This document shows positions 1 to 7,199 of a DNA stretch of 38,601 nt, in pieces. The first letter of the stretch is position 1, and the number at the start of each line of letters is the position of its first letter. This stretch comes from Gammaproteobacteria bacterium. Its GTDB lineage: Bacteria > Pseudomonadota > Gammaproteobacteria > Chromatiales > Chromatiaceae. The notes under the pieces were generated by a model, which was not told the DNA's origin, did not search any database, and was given only the letters and a program-made list of their open reading frames with translations. The stretch covers positions 1 through 38,601 of the forward strand of contig JALORY010000007.1 of NCBI GenBank assembly GCA_025458675.1. The letters run 5' to 3'. The translations under genes were made by a program, and so were the position numbers.

Positions 1-944
1 GCCAGGCGCACCGGCGGCTTGCCGTCGGCCTTGCGCACCAGCGGGCGGCCGCGGGCCGCCGCCACGATCAGCGTGGCGTCGGCTTCGAAGTCGCGCCGCA
101 GCCAGATGCCCCAGGCCCAGCCGATCGCCAGCAGCAGGGCGATGCCCGGCGCGGCGACGGTGGCAGTGAAGAGGTAGTCGATCGCCGACTTGGTCTCGGG
201 CCACACTGCGACACGCCAGATCGTTCCCGGCACGTCGATCTCGGCCGCGGGGCGTCCGGTGACCGGCGGTGCGGCGGCGTTCGCGGCGAGGCTCACCGTG
301 CGGTCTCCGATCGTCTGCAGGAGCTCGAACCGGCCGCCCTGCATGCCGAGCGCGTCCATCGCCTGCTGCAGCGCGGACGCGGGGAGCGCGGCGATCAGCA
401 GGCCGCGCACCTTGCCGTCCAGGGCGCCGGTCACGGGGGTCGCGACCGCCGCGTGCATGTCGGGGGTGCCGACCTGGTGCATCTCCGTGGGAAGGTTGAC
501 TGCGCCGCGCTCGGCGCGGCGCAGCAGCTCGATCGTCGAGAAGCTGACCGGCAGCGGGGCGCGGGTGTCCGTGTCCGCGGTGCCCACGGGCACCAGCCGC
601 AGGCGTATCCGGTCGCCGACGATCGGCCGCAGCTGGTCGAGCGTGGCGCGGGCGTCGTCCGCCGCCGGCGTGTCGCGCAACGTCGTCGCGGCGAGCGACT
701 GCAGCAGGCGCTTCAGACCCTGAACGTCCGACCCGAGGCGGCCGGCGACGGCGATCGCAGCCGCCCGCGCCCGCTCCTTGGCGCGCATCCCTTCGCGCTC
801 CGCTGCCATCAGCTGGACCGCGACGGCGACGACGAACAGCACGACCGACGACAGGATGGCCGCGCCCAGCAGCCGGCTCGCGAGCGTGGAGCGGGGACGG
901 GTCGGCTTTGCCGTGGGAGCGCCGGTTTTCGGTTTCGATGGCAT
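1..944 (-). CDS. N-terminal part of a membrane-anchored protein in the algC position (phosphomannomutase/phosphoglucomutase, long form); 3' end outside window
   Basis: This minus-strand frame opens at an ATG at 944-942 and runs off the left edge, giving about 314 residues. It starts MPSKPKTGAP, has a first membrane segment at about residues 30-47 (LLGAAILSSVVLFVVAVAV), then an extracytoplasmic-looking region of about 200 residues. A second membrane segment (GIALLLAIGWAWGIWL) comes shortly before the edge. No catalytic domain is visible. It begins 22 bases after the dut stop on the same strand. In Pseudomonas the order coaBC-dut-algC is conserved, and the long form of AlgC carries a membrane/periplasmic N-terminal extension of this architecture. 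I therefore infer the sugar-phosphate mutase domain follows outside the window. A different two-membrane-segment sensory protein cannot be excluded from the visible part. Confidence 0.6.
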   Translation of the reverse strand, partial: MPSKPKTGAPTAKPTRPRSTLASRLLGAAILSSVVLFVVAVAVQLMAAEREGMRAKERARAAAIAVAGRLGSDVQGLKRLLQSLAATTLRDTPAADDARATLDQLRPIVGDRIRLRLVPVGTADTDTRAPLPVSFSTIELLRRAERGAVNLPTEMHQVGTPDMHAAVATPVTGALDGKVRGLLIAALPASALQQAMDALGMQGGRFELLQTIGDRTVSLAANAAAPPVTGRPAAEIDVPGTIWRVAVWPETKSAIDYLFTATVAAPGIALLLAIGWAWGIWLRRDFEADATLIVAAARGRPLVRKADGKPPVRL

Positions 945-966
945 GGCAGTCCAGTCGCGATGCGGG

Positions 967-1422
967 CTAGTGGCGCCCGGAGTGGCCGAATCCCCCGTCG
1001 CCACGCGGGCTGGCCGTGAACTCGTCGACGATCTCGAACCGGGCGCGCACCACGGGCACGAGCACGAGCTGGGCGATGCGCTCGCCCACCTCGAGGCGGA
1101 ACGCAGCCTGGCCGCGATTCCAGCAGGACACGAACAGCTGGCCCTGGTAGTCGGAGTCGATGAGGCCGACCAAATTCCCCAGAACGATACCGTGTTTGTG
1201 CCCCAGACCGGAACGGGGAAGGATCACGGCGGCGAGGCCCGGGTCGCCGATGTGAATCGCCATGCCGGTGGGAACGAGGTGGGTCTCGCCCGGTGCCACG
1301 ACGAGGGGCGCGGACAGCATCGCCCGCAGGTCGAGCCCCGCCGAGCCCGCCGTCGCGTAGGCGGGGAGCTCGAACTCGGTGCCGAGCCGCTCATCGAGGA
1401 TCTTGAGCTGCAGTGCGTGCAT
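967..1422 (-). CDS. dut: deoxyuridine 5'-triphosphate nucleotidohydrolase (dUTPase)
   Basis: Hydrolyses dUTP to dUMP and pyrophosphate, keeping uracil out of DNA and supplying dUMP for thymidylate synthesis. The 151-residue product has all five trimeric dUTPase motifs: [10 protein letters not shown] (25-34), PRSGLG (69-74), [14 protein letters not shown] (82-95, with the catalytic Asp), [10 protein letters not shown] (115-124) and the C-terminal Gly-rich arm [13 protein letters not shown] chose the ATG at 1422 ([10 protein letters not shown]), which gives the usual family length; the frame stays open further upstream, but that stretch lies inside coaBC. The gene overlaps the end of coaBC by 32 bases, so the two are very likely co-transcribed and perhaps translationally coupled. 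The same pairing is found in Pseudomonas and E. coli. Confidence 0.97.
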   Translation of the reverse strand: MHALQLKILDERLGTEFELPAYATAGSAGLDLRAMLSAPLVVAPGETHLVPTGMAIHIGDPGLAAVILPRSGLGHKHGIVLGNLVGLIDSDYQGQLFVSCWNRGQAAFRLEVGERIAQLVLVPVVRARFEIVDEFTASPRGDGGFGHSGRH

Positions 1423-2617
1423 GAAAGCGCTCCGCGATGACGGCGGCGAGACGTCGCGCGAGCACCGGCTTGGGTGCACGCTCGAGCACGGCGCTGCCCC
1501 CGTCCCAGAGCACCGTGAGCGCGTTGTCGTCGTGCTCGAAGCCGGTGTCGGCCGCGCCGACGAGGTTGGCGGCGACGAGGTGCAGACCCTTAGCCCGCCG
1601 CTTGGCGTCGGCCTGTTCGACGAGACGCTCGGTCTCCGCGGCGAACCCGACGGTGAACGGCGGCGCGGCCCGTGCCGCGACCGAGGCGACGATGTCCGGG
1701 TTGCGGACCAGTTCGAGCGCGAGGCGCTCGGCCGTCTTCTTGATCTTGCCCGGCGCAGGCGCCGCCGGGCGATAGTCCGCCACCGCCGCGCACCCGACGA
1801 ACAGGTCGCAGTCCGCGACGCGGGACGCGACGGCGCCCTGCATCTCCAGCGCGGTCTCGACGTCGACCCGGGCGACGCCGGCCGGCGTCGGCAGCGCGGT
1901 CGGGCCGCTCACGAGCACGACGTCCGCTCCGAGCGCGCGCAGCGCCTGGGCGAGCGCGTAGCCCATCTTGCCGGAGCTGCGGTTGCCGACGTAGCGCACC
2001 GGGTCGATCGGCTCGCGCGTCGGCCCCGCCGTCACGAGCACGCGCACCCCCGCGAGCGGGCCGCGGCACAGGGCGCCCGCGATGCGCTCGAGCAGGTCGG
2101 CCGGCTCGAGGAGGCGGCCCGGGCCGGTGTCGCCGCAGGCCTGCGCGCCCTCGGCCGGGCCCCAGACGAGGGTCCCGCGCCCGGCGAGCCGCGCGACGTT
2201 CTCCTGCGTCGCGGCGTGGCGCCACATCCCCTGGTTCATGGCCGGGGCGACCGCGAGCGGACAGGCGGCGGCCAGGCACAGGGTGGTGAGCAGATCGTCC
2301 GCGAGGCCGTGCGCGAGCCGCGCCACGACGTTCGCGCTCGCGGGCGCGATCAGGACGAGGTCGGCCCAGCGCGCCAGCTCGATGTGTCCCATCGCCGCCT
2401 CGTGGGCGGGGTCGAAGAGCTCGCTGCGCACGGGGTTGCCGGACAGGGCCTGGAAGGTCAGGGGGGACACGAACTCGCGGGCGGCGGCGGTCATCACCAC
2501 GCGGACCTCGGCGCCCTCGCCGCGCAGCAGGCGGGTGAGCTCCGCCGCCTTGTATGCGGCGATGCCACCGCTCACGCCGAGCAGGATCTTGCGGCCGGAC
2601 AGGCGCCCTGCGGTCAT
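1391..2617 (-). CDS. coaBC: bifunctional phosphopantothenoylcysteine decarboxylase / phosphopantothenate-cysteine ligase
   Basis: Carries out two consecutive steps of coenzyme A synthesis: CTP-dependent coupling of 4'-phosphopantothenate to cysteine, then FMN-dependent decarboxylation to 4'-phosphopantetheine. The product is 408 residues, normal for the fusion. The N-terminal CoaC flavoprotein part has [11 protein letters not shown] (14-24), the catalytic His of MGHIE (H78), the PAMNQGMW motif (125-132) and the conserved Cys in [10 protein letters not shown] (C161). The CoaB part begins near residue 190 with [17 protein letters not shown] and SSGKMG, and keeps the [15 protein letters not shown] segment with the catalytic lysine (about K291). 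The start ATG at 2617 is followed by [17 protein letters not shown]. The gene is divergent from radC across 97 bases in which I find no convincing promoter. Confidence 0.97.
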   Translation of the reverse strand: MTAGRLSGRKILLGVSGGIAAYKAAELTRLLRGEGAEVRVVMTAAAREFVSPLTFQALSGNPVRSELFDPAHEAAMGHIELARWADLVLIAPASANVVARLAHGLADDLLTTLCLAAACPLAVAPAMNQGMWRHAATQENVARLAGRGTLVWGPAEGAQACGDTGPGRLLEPADLLERIAGALCRGPLAGVRVLVTAGPTREPIDPVRYVGNRSSGKMGYALAQALRALGADVVLVSGPTALPTPAGVARVDVETALEMQGAVASRVADCDLFVGCAAVADYRPAAPAPGKIKKTAERLALELVRNPDIVASVAARAAPPFTVGFAAETERLVEQADAKRRAKGLHLVAANLVGAADTGFEHDDNALTVLWDGGSAVLERAPKPVLARRLAAVIAERFHARTAAQDPR

Positions 2618-2714
2618 CGCGTTCCCAACACCCCCAAAAACGCGGCAAGATTAGCGGAACGGGCCCGGCGCCGAAAGGCAATGGGGCCCGAGCCGACGCC
2701 ACAGGGAGGTGGAC

Positions 2715-3389
2715 ATGGCCATACGAGACTGGCCCGCGGCCGAGCGTCCGCGGGAGAAGCTGCTGGAACGCGGTGCGGACGCCCTCACGGACGCCGAGCT
2801 CCTCGCGATCTTCCTGCGCACGGGCATCGCCGGCCGGTCGGCGGTGGACCTCGCGCGCGACCTCCTCGACGACTTCGGCGGCCTTGCGCCGCTGCTCGGG
2901 GCCGAGCGCTCCCGCTTCTGCACGGCCCGGGGACTCGGCGACGCCAAGTACGCTCAGCTCAAGGCCGTCCTGGAGATGAGCCGGCGCTATCTCGCCGCCA
3001 ACCTGCGCCGCGGCGAGGCCCTGAGCTGCCCGGCCGACACCTTCGCCTATCTGCGCGCCCGGCTCGCGAGCTACCCGTACGAGGTTTTCGCCTGCCTCTT
3101 CCTCGACAACCGTCACCGGGTGATGGCCTACGAGGAGCTGTTCCGCGGGACGATCGACGGCGCGAGCGTCCACCCGCGCGAGGTCGTCCGCCGGGCGCTC
3201 GGCCACAATGCCGCCGCCGTCATCCTCGCCCACAACCACCCGTCAGGCATCGCCGAGCCGAGCCAGTCGGACGAGCACATCACCCGGCGGCTGCGCGAGG
3301 CGCTGGGGCTGATCGACGTGCGGGTGCTCGACCACGTGGTGGTCGGCGACGGGGCGTGCGTGTCCTTCGCGGAGCGGGGGCTGCTTTAG
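2715..3389 (+). CDS. radC: RadC family JAB/MPN-domain protein
   Basis: RadC proteins (UPF0758) carry an N-terminal helix-hairpin-helix-like region and a C-terminal MPN/JAMM metalloprotease-like domain. The cellular role is unsettled and the original DNA-repair claim is doubtful. The product is 224 residues, the standard length. It starts [15 protein letters not shown], which is nearly invariant in the family. The JAMM site is intact: E140/E141, then HNHPSG (H173, H175) and PSQSD (D186). I chose the ATG at 2715 over the in-frame GTG six bases upstream because it matches the family N-terminus and sits behind a good ribosome binding site (AGGGAGGT at 2703-2710). In Pseudomonas radC also lies between coaBC and rpmB-rpmG; here a PEP-CTERM gene is inserted in between. 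Confidence 0.95.
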   Translation: MAIRDWPAAERPREKLLERGADALTDAELLAIFLRTGIAGRSAVDLARDLLDDFGGLAPLLGAERSRFCTARGLGDAKYAQLKAVLEMSRRYLAANLRRGEALSCPADTFAYLRARLASYPYEVFACLFLDNRHRVMAYEELFRGTIDGASVHPREVVRRALGHNAAAVILAHNHPSGIAEPSQSDEHITRRLREALGLIDVRVLDHVVVGDGACVSFAERGLL

Positions 3390-3435
3390 GGGTGGGGGGC
3401 AGGGCGCGATCCGCACGGCACGAGCGTCGCGGTTT

Positions 3436-3440
3436 TTTAC
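3436..3440 (+). promoter_or_regulatory. candidate upstream activator element of the first PEP-CTERM gene
   Basis: TTTAC begins exactly 71 bases before the first G of the sigma-54-like -24 element. The same TTTAC occurs at exactly the same distance upstream of the second PEP-CTERM gene (34947). The surrounding TTnTTTACRA is also shared. An inverted copy (GTAAA at 3473-3477) lies 37 bases downstream here but is poor at the second locus. Enhancer-dependent sigma-54 promoters need such a site for their activator; in PEP-CTERM systems that is typically PrsR. The element is short and rests on two examples. Confidence 0.35.
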
Positions 3441-3505
3441 AATCCACGTCCTGGCGGCCGGCCGGCAGTTTCGTAAACGGTTGTTTTTATATGCAATCGA
3501 CCGAA

Positions 3506-3521
3506 TGACACGACAATTGCA
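3506..3521 (+). promoter_or_regulatory. sigma-54 (-24/-12) promoter of the first PEP-CTERM gene
   Basis: The sequence TGACACG-N4-TTGCA matches the RpoN consensus TGGCACG-N4-TTGCA at all positions but one: the second G of the -24 pair is A. The G(A)-N10-GC spacing is exact. The C of TTGC lies 47 bases before the start codon, compared with 46 at the other PEP-CTERM gene of this window. The surrounding 177-base gap is conspicuously AT-rich for this genome. RpoN control through PrsK/PrsR is known for PEP-CTERM regulons in floc-forming bacteria, which supports the assignment. Confidence 0.65.
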
Positions 3522-3566
3522 TGGATATGTCCGTTCACGTCGACTGTCACGACACAGGTAAGCCCG

Positions 3567-4577
3567 ATGAACCGCAACACGAAAGGAAGACCTCTCTCTC
3601 TCCTGGCTGCGATGTCGCTGGCGTGGTCCGGGGCGATCTCGGCCGCCACCGTCGCGAGTCCCCCGGTTCTGCTCCTGCCGAACGATGCGGCGAACCCGAC
3701 GTTCACGTTCGCGAGTTACCGGACCTTGCAGGACGGCTACGGCCTGAGCGCGTTCTATTTCGACGACGAGGGCAACAGCGTCTCGCGGGCCACCGGCGCG
3801 GTGTATTCGAACACGCCCGGGTCCTTCACGTGGACGAAGGACGCGGGCAACACCGCCGGCGTTTACGGTGCCGCGCCGGACCTCGACGGCAGGACCTACC
3901 ACAAGGCGACGACGGACGGCTCGATCAACAACTACACCTACGGCTCGTCGCAGGTCTGGAAGTGGTTCGTGGTCTCGGGCGCGCCTGGGACGGTGGATCT
4001 CGCGATGGACGTCGTCGTCCAGGGCCATGCCTTCGCCAACAATGGTCCTGGTGGCAATGCGGGCACGATCTTCGCGACGAAGCTCGGGTTCCTCGACAGC
4101 CCGACCGATCTCGTCCAGGACACCGTGACGGCGCTCGCCGGCGCGGTGAACTGGTCTGGCGGGTTCTCCGAGATCAACACGGTCGATGTGGACGTCCTCT
4201 GGGACGCCGGGCCCGATACCCAGGAGATCAACTACATCCTGCGCTCGCAGGCCTTCACCGTGACCGTCGGTGTGCCCTTCCGTCTGATTCTGGCGACGAG
4301 CACCCAGGGGTTTGCCGGTCCCGGGGCCTGGGGCGAAGCCTGGTCCGATTTCTTCGACCCGAGCCTGGTCACCAGCCTCGACTTTCCTGGCATCGCCGGA
4401 CTGACGCCGGATGGCTTCTCGGTGGTGGGCGACGGCGGGTACCTCGCTCTGGCCGACGCGGGCTACGGCATCAGCGGCTACGTACCGCCGGCGCTGCCGG
4501 AGCCCGGTACGCTGGCGCTGGCCGCCCTGGGGCTCGCCGGCCTCGGCGTCGCGAGGCGGAGGAAGGCACGCGTCTGA
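3567..4577 (+). CDS. PEP-CTERM sorting-domain protein, otherwise unrecognised
   Basis: A 336-residue exported protein. It has a Sec signal peptide with a hydrophobic core (PLSLLAAMSLAWSGAI) and likely cleavage after A26/A27. The mature part is rich in Gly, Ser, Thr, Asp and aromatic residues, contains no cysteine and looks beta-rich. A classical PEP-CTERM tail follows: LPEPGT at 310-315, a hydrophobic helix (LALAALGLAGLGVA), then RRRKARV. By family knowledge this tail is recognised by an exosortase (EpsH/XrtA type), which cleaves near PEP and delivers the protein to the surface or the exopolysaccharide matrix. I recognise no catalytic domain. It stands alone between radC and rpmB on the same strand, with its own probable sigma-54 promoter, and the exosortase is not in the window. 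A start further upstream is unlikely because the signal peptide begins here. The ribosome binding site (AGGTAAG) is weak. Confidence 0.9.
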   Translation: MNRNTKGRPLSLLAAMSLAWSGAISAATVASPPVLLLPNDAANPTFTFASYRTLQDGYGLSAFYFDDEGNSVSRATGAVYSNTPGSFTWTKDAGNTAGVYGAAPDLDGRTYHKATTDGSINNYTYGSSQVWKWFVVSGAPGTVDLAMDVVVQGHAFANNGPGGNAGTIFATKLGFLDSPTDLVQDTVTALAGAVNWSGGFSEINTVDVDVLWDAGPDTQEINYILRSQAFTVTVGVPFRLILATSTQGFAGPGAWGEAWSDFFDPSLVTSLDFPGIAGLTPDGFSVVGDGGYLALADAGYGISGYVPPALPEPGTLALAALGLAGLGVARRRKARV

Positions 4578-4598
4578 AATGCGGCGGCCGGAAGCGGC

Positions 4599-4628
4599 TT
4601 GCGACCGGCCGCTGGCCTCTGGTATAAA
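4599..4628 (+). promoter_or_regulatory. sigma-70 promoter of rpmB-rpmG
   Basis: TTGCGA (4599-4604), an 18-base spacer, then TATAAA (4623-4628). This lies 54 bases upstream of the rpmB start, directly after the PEP-CTERM gene. It is the best sigma-70-like box pair in the neighbourhood and makes the ribosomal genes independent of the PEP-CTERM transcript. Confidence 0.6.
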
Positions 4629-4639
4629 GCCGCCTCTTT

Positions 4640-4655
4640 GCCGCCCCGGGGCGGC
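4640..4655. other. perfect 16-base GC palindrome in the rpmB leader
   Basis: GCCGCCCC is followed immediately by its reverse complement GGGGCGGC, inside the presumed 5' untranslated leader of rpmB. A TTTTT run begins at 4663. It could be a weak attenuator or terminator hairpin, or a leader structure used in ribosomal-protein autoregulation. There is no loop beyond the palindrome itself, so the RNA fold would need to open the central pairs. Confidence 0.35.
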
Positions 4656-4682
4656 CGCAGGCGTTTTTCGAGGTTCCGTGTC

Positions 4683-4919
4683 ATGTCCAGAGTCTGCCAG
4701 GTGACGGGCAAGCGCCCGATCGTGGGGAACAACGTCTCCCACGCGAACAACAAGACGAAGCGCCGGTTCCTGCCGAACCTGCACTACCACCGCTTCTGGG
4801 TCGAGAGCGAGCAGCGCTTCGTGCGGCTGCGCCTGACCTCGAGCGGCATGCGCATCATCGACAAGAAGGGCATCGACGCCGTTCTGGCCGAGATGCGGGC
4901 CCGCGGCGAGAAGGTCTGA
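4683..4919 (+). CDS. rpmB: 50S ribosomal protein L28
   Basis: A 78-residue structural protein of the large ribosomal subunit. The start is ATG at 4683 with the family N-terminus [17 protein letters not shown]. The body carries the typical [14 protein letters not shown] and HYHRFW segments and ends in MRARGEKV. Only one cysteine is present (C5), so this is the zinc-free form. The frame is open upstream, but those residues are not L28-like. It is followed after 17 bases by rpmG, the universal pairing in gammaproteobacteria, and preceded by a sigma-70-like promoter. Confidence 0.98.
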   Translation: MSRVCQVTGKRPIVGNNVSHANNKTKRRFLPNLHYHRFWVESEQRFVRLRLTSSGMRIIDKKGIDAVLAEMRARGEKV

Positions 4920-4936
4920 GGCAGGAGGAACGGACG

Positions 4937-5104
4937 ATGGCCAAGGCGATCCGCGAGAAGATCAAGCTGGTGTCCACCGCGGGCACCGGGCACTTCTACA
5001 CGACCACCAAGAACAAGCGGAACACCCCGAACAAGCTCGAGTTCAAGAAGTACGACCCGAAGGCCCGCAAGCACGTCGCCTACAAGGAAGCGAAGATCAA
5101 GTAG
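4937..5104 (+). CDS. rpmG: 50S ribosomal protein L33
   Basis: A 55-residue protein of the large ribosomal subunit: [18 protein letters not shown] at the start, [19 protein letters not shown] at the end. It contains no cysteines, so it is the zinc-independent (C-minus) form. The ribosome binding site AGGAGGAA (4923-4930) is strong and well placed. It is the second gene of the rpmB-rpmG operon and is closed by an intrinsic terminator 28 bases after its stop. Confidence 0.98.
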   Translation: MAKAIREKIKLVSTAGTGHFYTTTKNKRNTPNKLEFKKYDPKARKHVAYKEAKIK

Positions 5105-5131
5105 GCGCGAGTCCCCGGTCGCACGGACGAG

Positions 5132-5155
5132 AAACCCGCCGCCGGCGGGTTTTTT
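5132..5155 (+). terminator. rho-independent terminator of rpmB-rpmG
   Basis: A perfect 9-base-pair stem (AAACCCGCC / GGCGGGTTT) with a 3-base loop, followed by more T residues (TTT to 5155). It stands between rpmG and the convergent desaturase gene. On the minus strand the stem ends in GGGTTTCTCG, so it may work weakly in both directions. Confidence 0.9.
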
Positions 5156-5185
5156 GTTGGGCGCGCGATCGCGCGGCCGGTGCCG

Positions 5186-6367
5186 TCAGTGCGGCTGCAG
5201 CGTGTAGCTGCGAAGGCTCTGTGCGAACTCGGCGAGGGCGCGGATGCCCGTCGCCTCGGCCTGCCGGCACCAGTCCTGTAGCGACTGCAGCAGCGCGTCC
5301 TGGCTCGCGGCGGTCCGCTCCCAGACGTCCTGGAGGCGCCGCCGGTAGTCGACGACCGTCGCCAGCGTCGGGCTGCGCTCGAGCAGTTGCGCCAGGCGCT
5401 CGCGGCCGCGCGCGTCCAGCCGGCCCTCGGCGCGGGTGAGCAGGCGCCGCGCCTGCCGGTAGGCCCTGCGGCAGGCGGCGTCCTCGCCGCACAGCTCCTT
5501 GCGGCTCACCGGCCGGATCACGTCGTGCGCATACTGCGCCAGCACGTGCATGCGGTTGGCGATCACGGCCTTGACGGTGTCGAGATCGACGGTCGTCTTG
5601 CCGGCCGCGCGGTGCGGCGTGGGCGCCACGCGCCGCACGGTCGCGAGCCCGAGCCCGGCGAGGAGGCGGATGTACAGCCAGCCGATGTCGAACTCCCACT
5701 TCCGGCTCGACAGTCTCGCCGAGCTCGGGAACGCGTGGTGGTTGTTGTGGAGCTCCTCGCCGCCGATGAGGATGCCCCAGGGCGAGATGTTCGTCGCGGC
5801 GTCCGGCGACTCGAAGTTGCGGTAGCCCCAGTAGTGGCCGATGCCGTTGATCACGCCGGCGGCCCAGAACGGGATCCAGATCATCTGCACGGCCCAGATC
5901 GCGACACCGGGAATGCCGAACAGGGCGAAGTCGATCAGCAGCATCAGGGCGGGGCCCTGCCAGCGCAGTGCGCCGTAGACGTGACGCTCCAGCCAGTCGT
6001 CGGGAGTGCCGTGGCTGTAACGCGCGACGAGCGCCGCGTCGCCCGCGGCCTGGCGGTACAGCTCCGCGCCTTCCCACAGCACCTTGCGCAGCCCGAGCAC
6101 CTGCGGGCTGTGGGGGTCCTCTGGCGTCTCGCAGCGCGCGTGGTGCCGGCGATGGATCGCTACCCACTCGGCCGTCACCATCCCGGTCGTCAGCCACAGC
6201 CAGAGCCGGAAGAAGTGCGACACCGCCGGGTGCAGGTCGAGTGCGCGGTGCGCCTGCGCGCGGTGCAGGAAGATCGTGACCGCCGCGATGGTGACGTGGG
6301 TGAGCGCCAGAGTGACGAGCACGAGCTGCCACCACGAGAGATCGAGGAGACCGTCGACGAGGAACAT
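5186..6367 (-). CDS. delta-9 type fatty acid desaturase, long form with C-terminal extension
   Basis: A membrane di-iron desaturase that introduces a cis double bond into acyl chains (acyl-CoA or phospholipid-bound, by analogy with Pseudomonas DesA/DesB), adjusting membrane fluidity. The product is 393 residues. The three histidine boxes are intact: HRAQAH (35-40), HRRHH (72-76) and HNNHH (207-211). Hydrophobic segments lie at about 13-34, 52-70 and 139-165. I chose the ATG at 6367 (MFLVDGLLDLSWW); the frame runs further upstream but there it overlaps the divergent ABC gene. Residues from about 240 on form a soluble, arginine-rich extension, and its end (LQDVWERTAAS and LQDWCRQAEATGIRAL) recalls the C-terminus of ISL3-type transposases. 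Similar long desaturases are common in gammaproteobacteria, so this is probably not a recent fusion. Confidence 0.9.
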   Translation of the reverse strand: MFLVDGLLDLSWWQLVLVTLALTHVTIAAVTIFLHRAQAHRALDLHPAVSHFFRLWLWLTTGMVTAEWVAIHRRHHARCETPEDPHSPQVLGLRKVLWEGAELYRQAAGDAALVARYSHGTPDDWLERHVYGALRWQGPALMLLIDFALFGIPGVAIWAVQMIWIPFWAAGVINGIGHYWGYRNFESPDAATNISPWGILIGGEELHNNHHAFPSSARLSSRKWEFDIGWLYIRLLAGLGLATVRRVAPTPHRAAGKTTVDLDTVKAVIANRMHVLAQYAHDVIRPVSRKELCGEDAACRRAYRQARRLLTRAEGRLDARGRERLAQLLERSPTLATVVDYRRRLQDVWERTAASQDALLQSLQDWCRQAEATGIRALAEFAQSLRSYTLQPH

Positions 6368-6479
6368 GGGGTGCCGGGAGAAGCCGCGTGGGATCGCCGG
6401 TCCACTATACCCGCGGCCCCGTGATGCGGCCATCGCGGCCGGCTTGAGGCCCCCGGGCGCCGCCGGTATCGTCGTCGCC

Positions 6480-7199
6480 ATGCCGCCCCTGCTCGAAGTC
6501 AGCCAGCTTGAGCGCCGTGACGCGGGCCGGGTGCGCCTCGCCGGCGTCAGTTTCACGGTGGCGCAGGGCGAGGTCGTCGGCCTGCTCGGTCTCAACGGCG
6601 CGGGCAAGTCCACGACGCTTGCGCTGATCGCGGGCGCGCTGGCCCCATCGGCCGGCAGGGTGCTGCTGGACGGGCGGGACCTCGCCACCGCGCCGCACGC
6701 CCTGCGCGCCTGCATCGGCTTCCTGCCCGAGCCGCCGCCGCTCTACCCCGACTTCACCGTGGACGAATTCCTGCGCTTCGCGGCGCGGCTCCGGGGCATG
6801 GACCGTGCTGCGGCCCGGACGGCGGCGACCCGCGTGCGCGAGCGCTGCGGTCTGGCGCAGGTCGGCCGCCGGCTGATCGGACAGCTGTCGAAGGGGTACC
6901 GCCAGCGCGTCGGCCTCGCGCAGGCGATCGTTCACGACCCGCCCCTCGTTCTGCTCGACGAGCCGACGGCCGGTCTCGATCCCGCGCAGTGCCGCGAGGC
7001 CCGCGAGCTCATCGCGGAGCTCGGGCGCGAGCGGGCGGTCCTGTTCTCCAGCCACCTGCTCGACGAAGTGGAGCGCGTCTGCACGCGTGTCGAGGTGCTG
7101 CACGAGGGCCGGCCCGCCGGCGGCTTCGCGCTGCGCGCCGACGGGGACAGTGCGGGCCTCGAGGCGCGATTCCACGCGCTGACCGGGGGCGCCGGATGA
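6480..7199 (+). CDS. ABC transporter ATP-binding protein, GldA-like
   Basis: The 239-residue ATPase subunit of an ABC-2 type transporter. Visible motifs are Walker A GLNGAGKST (37-45), signature LSKGYRQR (136-143), Walker B LVLLDE (156-161), D-loop following EPTAGLDP, and the switch His in SSHLLDE (H192). The start is the ATG at 6480 (MPPLLEVSQL). The gene lies 112 bases from the divergent desaturase. Its stop overlaps the next start (ATGA), so it is translationally coupled to the fused permease/GldG gene. The order ATPase, permease, GldG, DUF4340 is typical of uncharacterised Gld-like transporters widespread outside gliding bacteria. The substrate is unknown. Confidence 0.93.
   Translation: MPPLLEVSQLERRDAGRVRLAGVSFTVAQGEVVGLLGLNGAGKSTTLALIAGALAPSAGRVLLDGRDLATAPHALRACIGFLPEPPPLYPDFTVDEFLRFAARLRGMDRAAARTAATRVRERCGLAQVGRRLIGQLSKGYRQRVGLAQAIVHDPPLVLLDEPTAGLDPAQCREARELIAELGRERAVLFSSHLLDEVERVCTRVEVLHEGRPAGGFALRADGDSAGLEARFHALTGGAG

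Noticed and set aside
1379-3508. Plus-strand open frame of about 700 codons across coaBC and radC
   Set aside because: It is antisense to coaBC and out of frame with radC, is extremely rich in Arg, Gly, Ala and His, and shows no domain. The genes on the proper frames are unmistakable.
4584-4612. Inverted repeat after the first PEP-CTERM gene as its terminator
   Set aside because: The 8-base arms have a 13-base loop and no T run, and they surround the rpmB promoter boxes. It is not a convincing intrinsic terminator.
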